Positions 14,856 through 21,023 of a DNA stretch of 21,023 bases are shown piece after piece (the stretch's first letter is position 1; the number at the start of each line of letters is the position of its first letter). The DNA comes from a virus. The stretch spans positions 1 to 21,023 of the IMG/VR virus record IMGVR_UViG_3300042868_013743. One strand, 5' to 3'. Below the pieces are notes generated by a model. The model searched no databases. It was not told the origin of the DNA and saw only the letters and a program-made list of their open reading frames with translations. A program made the translations under genes and the position numbers.

Positions 14856-15461
14856 TTATCCACCTACTGGACCACCTGGGCCACCTAGTTTAGTACCTTT
14901 TTTAATAAAAACTTTTTCTTCTGAATTCCATTCAGGTGCGTTAGCCCCACCAAATTGAATAACTTCAGCTCCAGTATCCATCATAAGTTTGATTAAAGCC
15001 TTTTTCATTGTTTCAAAATCGGTATTGTATCTTTTGGCTAAAACATCTACATTTTTTTCACCACTTTTATTTTTAGCGTTATATCTTTTTTCAAAAATTT
15101 CCGTAGCCTTTTTTTCACTCATTGTAGTACCAATTATGTTACCAAGAAAACCTTCTTCGATTTCTTCTTCTTCTTTCATAACACCAGCTTTGTTGGTATG
15201 TTTCATACCAGCTTTTGACATGTATTTTTTAGCGTCAGCTGCTTGAGAAAGTTTTTTCTTCATTGGAGTAACTGATGGCATTCCTTCGGATTGATCTACC
15301 ATATTACCTGACATTTTATTTTTAACATGTTTTTTAGCTTCAGCACCTTGAGAAGGAATCATGTTTTTAACTGGAGCTTTCTTAGATTCAATTGAAGCCT
15401 CCATTACGAAGTTCTCAACGATTCTTTCTAATTGTTCTTTGGTTACTTTATATCTAGCCAT
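14856..15461 (-). CDS. Unknown 201-aa protein with N-terminal helix and Gly/Pro tail
   Basis: No family is recognised. The N-terminus (MARYKVTKEQLERIVENFVM then EAS) is an amphipathic helix ending in M-E before A. Residues 30-95 are Lys/Met-rich with two related stretches (SQGAEAKKHVKNKMSG and SQAADAKKYMSKAG), a small internal duplication. After an EEEEIEEG patch comes a helical domain (about 105-165: SEKKATEIFEKRYNAKNK, DVLAKRYNTDFETMKKALIK) and a tail of GGPGGPVGG. It starts 7 bases after the upstream gene stops, has no box of its own, and so is co-transcribed with it; the unit ends at the 14808-14836 hairpin. Composition suggests a virion or assembly accessory protein. Confidence 0.78.
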   Translation of the reverse strand: MARYKVTKEQLERIVENFVMEASIESKKAPVKNMIPSQGAEAKKHVKNKMSGNMVDQSEGMPSVTPMKKKLSQAADAKKYMSKAGMKHTNKAGVMKEEEEIEEGFLGNIIGTTMSEKKATEIFEKRYNAKNKSGEKNVDVLAKRYNTDFETMKKALIKLMMDTGAEVIQFGGANAPEWNSEEKVFIKKGTKLGGPGGPVGG

Positions 15462-15468
15462 TTTTATT

Positions 15469-16152
15469 TTATTTTTTATATGTGTAATTTGATAGTTTAT
15501 TGAATCTTGCCAACTCTTCGTTGATTAAAGATTTATTAGACGAAATATTTTCTTCCATAATTTCTTTAATTTTAGAAACTAATTCATCTTCAGTATATTC
15601 TTCTGGGTTATTTTTTACCTTTAATTGTAAAAGTTGTAGTTTAGAAGATTGTTCTTTTGATAAGTCTTCTTTTTTAGGATATTCTTTTCCAGACTTTTTA
15701 ACTGTCTCTAAAGCTTCTTTAAATTTAGATTCATTCATAATTTCTTTAATTTTAGAAATTAATTCATCTTCAGAATGTTCATCTGACCTTAACTTTAAAA
15801 GTTGTAATTTAGATTTTTGTTTTTCAGATGGCTTAGGTAATTTTTCACCGTCATTATCTTTCTTTATTTTTTCTAAAGCTTTTTCAAACTTAGATTCATT
15901 CATAATTTTTTTAATTTTAGAAACTAACTCTTCTTCAGAATATTCATTTGGATTAACTTTTACTTTTAATCTTAAAGCTTGTAATTTAGACTTTTGTTCT
16001 TCAGATTGTTTAGGAAGTTTTTCACCATCATTATCTTTCTTCATTTTTTCTAAAGCTTTTTCAAACTTAGATTCTTCATTTATTATACCAGCCTTTTCTA
16101 AAGTACTTTCGATAAGTACATCAAGGTCTTTCTTTTTAACTATTTTTGACAT
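15469..16152 (-). CDS. Unknown protein built of three tandem helical repeats
   Basis: The 227-residue protein consists of a short N-terminal helix (MSKIVKKKDLDVLIESTLEK), three repeats (27-85, 86-140, 141-200) and a tail. Each repeat follows ESKFxxALExxKK, then a Lys/Pro-rich loop, then SKLQ(A/L)LxLKV, then (S/T)E(E/D)ELxSKIKxIM. This looks like a helical-bundle repeat with high charge. No family is recognised. It has its own late-promoter box 15 bases upstream and precedes the 201-aa gene in one unit. An overlapping plus-strand frame of similar length mirrors the repeats and is a shadow. Confidence 0.8.
   Translation of the reverse strand: MSKIVKKKDLDVLIESTLEKAGIINEESKFEKALEKMKKDNDGEKLPKQSEEQKSKLQALRLKVKVNPNEYSEEELVSKIKKIMNESKFEKALEKIKKDNDGEKLPKPSEKQKSKLQLLKLRSDEHSEDELISKIKEIMNESKFKEALETVKKSGKEYPKKEDLSKEQSSKLQLLQLKVKNNPEEYTEDELVSKIKEIMEENISSNKSLINEELARFNKLSNYTYKK
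15553..16074 (-). repeat. Three tandem repeats of about 165-180 bases
   Basis: In-frame units encode residues 27-85, 86-140 and 141-200 of the 227-aa protein. Units 1 and 2 share long runs (coding for KFEKALE and KKDNDGEKLPK); unit 3 has diverged more. The unit length varies (59, 55 and 60 codons) because of the loop. Confidence 0.82.
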
Positions 16153-16167
16153 AATTCAGTTTTATAT

Positions 16168-16175
16168 ATAAATAT
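16168..16175 (-). promoter_or_regulatory. Late-promoter box ATATTTAT
   Basis: The coding strand reads CCATATATTTATATATAAAAC, 15 bases before ATG 16152, in the 40-base gap after the homing endonuclease. Confidence 0.55.
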
Positions 16176-16192
16176 ATGGTAAATGTTAAAAA

Positions 16193-17674
16193 TTATTTTT
16201 TATATAAAAATTTCATGTTACCACAATCCCATATCCTATCAAAACCACGTTCTTGCATAATTTCCCATTCTGTTTTATTTGAGTCAAACCCTTCTGACAC
16301 TAACTTTGATTTTCTAAAGTTAAAACGATGGTATCTTTTAATTTGGGAAGAGGGTTTAAAATACCAATAATTAGGATTGGATAGACCGGCAAACCTCATA
16401 CCACATTTATGGTAAACAGTTTTTTCATGATTTAACCCAGACCATCTACAATCTGAATAAGTCATAAAAGTTTTTATATTTGTATTTTTTAAAATATAAG
16501 ACAATAACTTATTAAAGCCACCCCTAACCGAGTGGTAATTTTTATTACAAAACCTAATCAACTCCCAATTAGAATCTTTTGAACCAGTTATTTTTCTTTT
16601 ACCGAAAGTCATTAAAGAAACTAATTCTTCTTTATAAAAAAGACCGTATCTAATAGTATCTTTTGAATCACCCTGAAGATGATTTTCTTCTAAGAATTTA
16701 GATTTAGTACTACTTGTTATTTCTTTTACAGAACATTTTCTGGCATCAATTTTTATGTCGTTTAATTGTAGTTCATTGGAAAGTTTAGATAAAATAATTT
16801 TTTTTTGATTTAATATTTCATCCTCAAGTATTTGTATCAACTTGGTACCCACTTTTTCAGCCATTTTAGATTTATTTACATGATAGTTTTTATCTTTACC
16901 ATTTAACTCACTATGATAATAAAGGCCGTTAACTTCTATACCTAAATTATAATCTGGTAGAAAAAAATCTATCTCATATGGTGAAATAATTTTTCTATTG
17001 TTTTGAATATATTTTATATTTTTTTGATTTAAAAATTCTTGAATAAATAACTGTGGTTTAGAATCTTTCTGTGATGGATGACATTTACTACATCTTGGTA
17101 TGATACCACACCCTAATAAAGTACTTGTAAATTTATGATCACAAACTGAACACTCAAATTCATATGACAGTGATGTGTTACCATTTTTATTTGTCATATA
17201 ATTAGAGAGTAATTTTAAATTATTGGATTCTAATTTTGGTATTAATTTTGATAAAGTTTTTTTACGAACAGTTTCCTTCTGCTTTTCAACAACCAATCCC
17301 ATGTCCCGACTATTAATTGTTTTTTGATGTATATCTTTTATATGCCAAATATGATTAACACCATATTTTTCTTGTACAGTTTTTTTAATAGAGCTTAATC
17401 TTTTTTCTTTAACACTATCTTTTTCACCCCATACTAATCTACATTCGTCCGAACAAATTTCTTTGGAGTGTTTTTTCTTAACCTCAAACTCTTTATTACA
17501 AACTTTACATTCTCTAACTTCTCTAATGGTTTCATCTTTTTTTCGGCCCATTTTTGTCTTACCGTTTCTAACGTCTTCAAAATAACAATCCCTAGAACAA
17601 AATTTTTTATCTCTAAATTTAAATTCGGTTTCAAAAGGTTTATTACAACATTGACATGTTAACTCTATTTTCAT
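16193..17674 (-). CDS. Free-standing homing endonuclease, Vsr-like with C-terminal GNAT-like domain
   Basis: I choose ATG 17674 (MKIELTCQCCNKPFE, 493 aa) over ATG 17728, whose extra 18 residues are encoded by terminator and promoter-like DNA. The order is: zinc-binding Cys pairs at 7-10 and 26-30 (CQCC, CSRDC), 57-60 and 74-78 (CKVC, CSDEC), a linker, another zinc site at 175-198 (CSVC ... CSKC), then a Vsr/DUF559-like nuclease (about 206-300) with E234, D236 (YEIDFFLPDY), E247 (IEVNG) and H254, and finally a 180-residue domain (NHLQGDSKDTIRYGLFYKEE, SLMTFGKRK, ELIRFCNKN, TYSDCRWSG, YHKCGMRFAG) that I know from other phage endonucleases and which resembles a GNAT fold. It sits between the sheath gene and the repeat protein, just after the sheath terminator. 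Confidence 0.88.
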   Translation of the reverse strand: MKIELTCQCCNKPFETEFKFRDKKFCSRDCYFEDVRNGKTKMGRKKDETIREVRECKVCNKEFEVKKKHSKEICSDECRLVWGEKDSVKEKRLSSIKKTVQEKYGVNHIWHIKDIHQKTINSRDMGLVVEKQKETVRKKTLSKLIPKLESNNLKLLSNYMTNKNGNTSLSYEFECSVCDHKFTSTLLGCGIIPRCSKCHPSQKDSKPQLFIQEFLNQKNIKYIQNNRKIISPYEIDFFLPDYNLGIEVNGLYYHSELNGKDKNYHVNKSKMAEKVGTKLIQILEDEILNQKKIILSKLSNELQLNDIKIDARKCSVKEITSSTKSKFLEENHLQGDSKDTIRYGLFYKEELVSLMTFGKRKITGSKDSNWELIRFCNKNYHSVRGGFNKLLSYILKNTNIKTFMTYSDCRWSGLNHEKTVYHKCGMRFAGLSNPNYWYFKPSSQIKRYHRFNFRKSKLVSEGFDSNKTEWEIMQERGFDRIWDCGNMKFLYKK

Positions 17675-17707
17675 GGTAAAATATTTATATAAGTTATTCC
17701 TACATAT

Positions 17708-17715
17708 ATAAATAG
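17708..17715 (-). promoter_or_regulatory. Late-promoter-like box CTATTTAT
   Basis: The coding strand reads AACTATTTATATATGTAGG, one mismatch from ATATTTAT, 33 bases before ATG 17674 and just after the sheath terminator. Confidence 0.4.
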
Positions 17716-17726
17716 TTATTAAAAAC

Positions 17727-17756
17727 AAAAAAGTCCACCGAAGTGGACTTTTTATT
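17727..17756 (-). terminator. Terminator of tail sheath gene
   Basis: AAGTCCAC-CGAA-GTGGACTT: an 8-bp perfect stem with a tetraloop, flanked by an A run and a T run. On the minus strand it lies 14 bases after the sheath stop and reads into TTTTTTG. It could also work in the plus direction. Confidence 0.87.
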
Positions 17757-17769
17757 TATTATTTAAAGA

Positions 17770-20700
17770 TTAAACATTATCAAAAGATGCTCCTGTAGGA
17801 GTAACATTGAACTCGATAATAATGTATTCTAAGGTAGGTATTGGTTTTAAGAATATCTTACCTCTCATTTCATTTCTGTCGATTTCTTCAGGGTCATTAG
17901 ATAACTGAACTCTAAAATCAGCTAAACCTCTTTCTTTTCTAATATTATCTAAGATTGGGTTAACTAAGTTTAAGAATTGGTTTCTTACGATTTGGTCATT
18001 TTGTTCAAATAACAATCTAATACCAACCGCTGTAATTAATTTACGAGCTTGTAACAACAATCTTCTAATATTAAGTCTGTCAAGAACAGAATCTTTAACT
18101 TGTAAGTTTTTGTTACCCCAAATTACAACACCAACATCAGTGAAAGTTGCCATTGGATTAACACGTCCTTCGTAAAGAGTATCTCTATCATCTTCAGTAA
18201 GTTTGATACGAGCTTGAAGAGCGTTTGTTAAACCTCTAGTGTAACCAGCTACTGCGTACCATGGGAAAGCTACGTTATCTGTTAAAGCGATGTTACGACA
18301 AACTTCAAGAGTTGCTGGTAACCAAACGTTAACATTATTTTCAGTATCTCTTTCTTGAATCCATGGCCAATATGTGGCGGTGTAGTTAGAATCAATGTCC
18401 GCTGCGTCTAACAAATCAACTAAAGATTCTGCGTCGTTAATTGACACGGAGTTAAATCCAAAACCAACTGTATCATCAGATGTATCATAAGTTACATTCT
18501 CTGGTGAAGTTAAGATATAAACAGAGTCAGCTCTTTGTTCTTCAACCATGTCAATAGTTTCTTGAACTAAATAAGCGTTATCACCGTAATCAATACCAGG
18601 TGTTGCTAACACGTTAATGTTAACAGCCTCAGGATTAGCAAAAGTTTTAATAGCGTTAAAATAAGCGTACAAGTCAGAAGTACCGTCTTGAGGCCCAAGT
18701 TGGATAAATTGTCCGTTGGCTAAACCAGCTGTAAATCCAGCTTTACCTACACGGTATCTATCAGTATTAGTTCTAGATCTTCTGTGACAATCCCAACCAT
18801 CAAAACCAAAGTAAGGTACTAATGTAAACTTTCTAGCTACCGCACTTTCATAAGTAGTACCTTGAATAGATAATACATCGGTGAAACCAAATTGACCAAC
18901 AGAGAAGTTACCTGCTATTGTTGCTCCACTATCCATGTGGAAACCTTTAGTTGTTGCCGTCCAATAAGTATCGTTTTCAGTTAAACCTTTCCATTGGAAC
19001 ATGTCCGAATCGATTCCTTTTGTGTTACTAATACCTAAATAAACTTTTTTAAGTCTTTCATTTGTAAGGTCGTAAGAAGTTTTATAGTCAATAAAAGGCG
19101 GTATGTATAAAACATCCGTTGCTGAAGTAACAGTGTTACCAAAATAATCTCTAACAATATAACCTTCAAAACCGGCCGGGAAAGAGTCGGTAGGTGCGTT
19201 CTCATTCATAACCATCATAATAAATCTACTATTTAATGTAAATTCACCATCGGCAGTACCAATTCTTCTTGCTATGTAATTGTTAGAACTAACATCCAAA
19301 TTACATTTAGGGTAACTTTCAAGTATTGAAGGGTTAGCGTCAGTATCATTCCACTGTCTAACTATTACATCAAATTGTTTGTTATCAAGGTCAATGTTTT
19401 GAATTGAAATTTTAATTTCAGTGTTAGCAGCTGTACCATCAGATATTGAAATAAATTTAAATAATTTAATTACTTCATTACCACGAAGTTCAGATACTAC
19501 CCAAGGAGTTTCAGGTGTTTGATATTGTTGTTTGTAGTTTTCAATATTATCCATATAAACTAATTCTTGTTTTAAACCAAGAATATAGTCATTGTCTAAT
19601 AAGTCTTGTAACATGTTAGGATAAATTTCTTCTACATAAACTCTAGTTCCTCTATCGTGACAATCTTCACCTAACACACCTGTTATGTAGTTTCTATTAT
19701 TTCTATCTAAAGAAACATCGTATACCGAGACGGCTGATAAAGATATATCTGTATAAGCTGATAAACTAAATTGAGCTAAAGGATTAGTTAAAGTTGGAGT
19801 CAATCCACCAATTAAACCTGTAGCACCACCTTGGTAAGTAGACCAATATAATACATCATTTATGTAATTAGCTCTAGACCTTAAAACGGCTAAAACCATA
19901 CCTTCATATTGTGTATAAGCACTAGCACTGTAAGTTACTACTGTACCCGATACTATACCACTTAAAGAAGCACCTGATATAAAAGTTATTGTTGCTGAAA
20001 CACCAGTAAAATTAGTACCAACAGTCCTGTCAAAAACAATACCTTGTGGGTATGTTGTTGTTACTCCAGGAATAGAAGCGGTAGTTAAAGTTGGTCCATT
20101 AGGGAACAATCCTAAGTTGTATAAATACTGTGCATTAGCATCACTAATATTAGAATAAGATGAACCAGTAAAAGAGGCTGTAAAAGGTGTACCAACAATT
20201 AAAGTACTACCAGAAACACAGTCAATTGATGTAACAGTGATTAATAAATCTGATGTTGTGTTACCAATAGAAGAACCTGAAATTGTTAAAGTATCTCCAG
20301 TTAAATAACCTGTACCTGCTACAGAAATTGTAACTGCGGTAACAGCACTAAAAGAATCAACAGTTACGTCGAAAGAGGCTGCGGAACCACTACCACCAGT
20401 TGCTGTAATACCTGTGTAAGTACCAGGAGTACCACCACTGACACTAGTAAAAGATATTGTTAAAATTTGTCCTAAACAGTTGTAGATATTATTACTTGAA
20501 GTAACAATTGTTGAAGGATCATAATTTGCTCTTGAAACTATGGCCCAACCAGAACCGGCATCAAAGCCAGTTAAACCTAATGTTCTAGTTACAAATAACT
20601 GATTTGATTCAGTTAGATAACTTTTAGCTATGTAAGGTAATTCATACTTTGGTTTATCGTTACCAAATTTTACGGGACTCAAACCACCAAATATTGTCAA

Positions 20701-20862
20701 AAACTCATCATAGTTTGTGATAAAAATCGGTTCGAAAGCGGGTCCTTTAAGAGTTTCACCTGCCAAACCCAAGGTTGTTACACCTACTTGTTGTGCTACA
20801 AAGGTTAAATCTTTCTCTGAAGTAAAGACACCTGGTGATACAAATATTTTTTGTGAAGCCAT
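17770..20862 (-). CDS. gp18: Contractile tail sheath protein, T4 gp18-like, with beta-rich insertion
   Basis: This 1030-residue protein is the sheath subunit that forms hexameric rings around the tube and contracts at infection. Family marks: the N-terminus QKIFVSPGVFTSEKDLTFVA, FITNYDEFLTIFG (47-59), YLTESNQLFVTRTLG (82-96), and a conserved C-terminal third (WIQERDTENNVNVWLPAT, then VGVVIWGNKNLQ, LNIRRLLLQARKLI, LLFEQND, closing YIIIEFNVTPTG). T4 gp18 is 659 residues, so this one is much enlarged. Residues about 120-316 look like an insertion: Ser/Thr/Gly-rich strands, with GTYTGITATGGSGSAASFDV then TVDSFSAVTAVTISVAGTGY and TGDTLTISG at 148-196, a motif common in decorating domains of other phage structural proteins. 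It is a single-gene unit with a late box 33 bases upstream and a terminator after it. Confidence 0.95.
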   Translation of the reverse strand: MASQKIFVSPGVFTSEKDLTFVAQQVGVTTLGLAGETLKGPAFEPIFITNYDEFLTIFGGLSPVKFGNDKPKYELPYIAKSYLTESNQLFVTRTLGLTGFDAGSGWAIVSRANYDPSTIVTSSNNIYNCLGQILTISFTSVSGGTPGTYTGITATGGSGSAASFDVTVDSFSAVTAVTISVAGTGYLTGDTLTISGSSIGNTTSDLLITVTSIDCVSGSTLIVGTPFTASFTGSSYSNISDANAQYLYNLGLFPNGPTLTTASIPGVTTTYPQGIVFDRTVGTNFTGVSATITFISGASLSGIVSGTVVTYSASAYTQYEGMVLAVLRSRANYINDVLYWSTYQGGATGLIGGLTPTLTNPLAQFSLSAYTDISLSAVSVYDVSLDRNNRNYITGVLGEDCHDRGTRVYVEEIYPNMLQDLLDNDYILGLKQELVYMDNIENYKQQYQTPETPWVVSELRGNEVIKLFKFISISDGTAANTEIKISIQNIDLDNKQFDVIVRQWNDTDANPSILESYPKCNLDVSSNNYIARRIGTADGEFTLNSRFIMMVMNENAPTDSFPAGFEGYIVRDYFGNTVTSATDVLYIPPFIDYKTSYDLTNERLKKVYLGISNTKGIDSDMFQWKGLTENDTYWTATTKGFHMDSGATIAGNFSVGQFGFTDVLSIQGTTYESAVARKFTLVPYFGFDGWDCHRRSRTNTDRYRVGKAGFTAGLANGQFIQLGPQDGTSDLYAYFNAIKTFANPEAVNINVLATPGIDYGDNAYLVQETIDMVEEQRADSVYILTSPENVTYDTSDDTVGFGFNSVSINDAESLVDLLDAADIDSNYTATYWPWIQERDTENNVNVWLPATLEVCRNIALTDNVAFPWYAVAGYTRGLTNALQARIKLTEDDRDTLYEGRVNPMATFTDVGVVIWGNKNLQVKDSVLDRLNIRRLLLQARKLITAVGIRLLFEQNDQIVRNQFLNLVNPILDNIRKERGLADFRVQLSNDPEEIDRNEMRGKIFLKPIPTLEYIIIEFNVTPTGASFDNV

Positions 20863-20895
20863 TTAATTATTTTTTTTCTTTATGTTATTTTTAAT

Positions 20896-20903
20896 ATAAA
20901 TAT
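20896..20903 (-). promoter_or_regulatory. Late-promoter box ATATTTAT for tail sheath
   Basis: The coding strand reads GACAATATTTATATTAAAAATAAC, 33 bases before ATG 20862. Confidence 0.6.
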
Positions 20904-20951
20904 TGTCAGTTTTTTCAAAAGTTTTTTAAAGTAAAGAATAAATAAGTATTA

Positions 20952-20990
20952 GTATGACTAGTGTAATACTTTTGTATGACTAGTGTAATA
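20952..20990. repeat. Two 17-base direct repeats in the divergent gap
   Basis: GTATGACTAGTGTAATA occurs at 20952-20968 and 20974-20990, 22 bases apart (two DNA turns). Each copy carries the palindrome ACTAGT. The first copy also overlaps an inverted repeat AAGTATTA / TAATACTT (20944-20951 and 20964-20971). A third partial echo (GTAATACTAACACT) follows. The site overlaps the promoter of the gene starting at 21010 and has the look of an operator. Confidence 0.65.
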
Positions 20991-20995
20991 TTTAT
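20988..20995 (+). promoter_or_regulatory. Late-promoter box ATATTTAT on the plus strand
   Basis: The plus strand reads GTAATATTTATGTAATACTAAC, with 14 bases to ATG 21010. It starts in the last bases of the second 17-base repeat. Confidence 0.5.
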
Positions 20996-21009
20996 GTAAT
21001 ACTAACACT

Positions 21010-21023
21010 ATGAAAAGAGATAA
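21010..21023 (+). CDS. Possible start of a plus-strand gene (partial)
   Basis: Only the first codons (MKRD) are inside the window. It is supported by the promoter box and operator-like repeats directly upstream and by the divergent arrangement with the sheath gene. The product cannot be named. Confidence 0.4.

Noticed and set aside
15553-16074. Repeats considered as a CRISPR array
   Set aside because: The units are in-frame protein repeats of 165-180 bases without constant short repeats and unique spacers.
15500-16171. 223-codon plus-strand frame opposite the three-repeat protein
   Set aside because: Its Ser/Phe-rich repeats mirror the minus-strand repeats. The minus frame has a promoter box, a sensible start and a protein-like charged composition.
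17675-17728. Longer N-terminus for the second homing endonuclease
   Set aside because: The added residues are read from promoter-like and terminator DNA; the zinc-binding domain begins right at ATG 17674.

Overview
This window looks like the tail-morphogenesis region of a T4-like (contractile-tailed) dsDNA phage. The host is probably a member of the Bacteroidota. Evidence for the phage: a gp18-type tail sheath protein, a gp19-type tail tube protein, a tape measure protein, a gp26-type baseplate/tail-assembly protein with a small downstream partner, two free-standing homing endonucleases, and short T4-style late-promoter boxes in front of almost every transcription unit. Evidence for the host: the DNA is strongly AT-rich, no start codon has a convincing Shine-Dalgarno sequence (leaders are A-rich), and the plus-strand genes are preceded by TAnnTTTG-type boxes typical of Bacteroidota housekeeping promoters. 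No bacterial core gene, tRNA, rRNA, IS element or CRISPR array is visible.

Layout. Nearly all structural genes are on the minus strand and are read from the right end leftwards: tail sheath (17770-20862), Vsr-like homing endonuclease (16193-17674), a protein made of three tandem repeats (15469-16152), a small Gly-rich-tailed protein (14856-15461), a large 831-aa unknown virion-type protein (11232-13727), tail tube (10680-11168), a second homing endonuclease (9748-10614), two overlapping small genes (9267-9743, 8825-9304), the gp26-like protein (6894-7664) with a +1-frame small ORF (6725-6865) that may be joined to it by frameshifting, a 451-aa unknown (5308-6663), the tape measure (2626-5301), and a large protein running off the left edge (1-2503, at least 834 aa). 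Two short plus-strand cassettes interrupt this: an M20/M28-type metallopeptidase (7810-8793), and ClpP plus a two-helix membrane protein (13781-14803). Each has its own host-type promoter candidate and its own terminator, the structure of a 'moron'. At the right edge a further plus-strand gene may begin (21010).

How it works together. The structural genes would build the contractile tail: tape measure and chaperones set tube length, gp19 polymerises as tube and gp18 as sheath. The minus-strand units are separated by strong hairpin terminators and restart from an ATATTTAT box, so expression appears to be by many short late units rather than one long operon. The plus-strand peptidases could form a small phage-encoded peptide-degradation set (ClpP makes peptides, the metallopeptidase trims them); that is inference. 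The most striking unexplained patterns are (i) the ATATTTAT box, which is the T4 late box TATAAATA in reverse orientation; (ii) a shared N-terminal helix ending in L-x-E on several unrelated proteins, resembling T4 capsid-targeting/gp21-cleavage sequences; (iii) a nearly identical 29-residue module in two otherwise different structural proteins; (iv) the T7 slippery run at the end of the gp26-like gene; and (v) a roughly 190-residue beta-rich insertion in the sheath protein.
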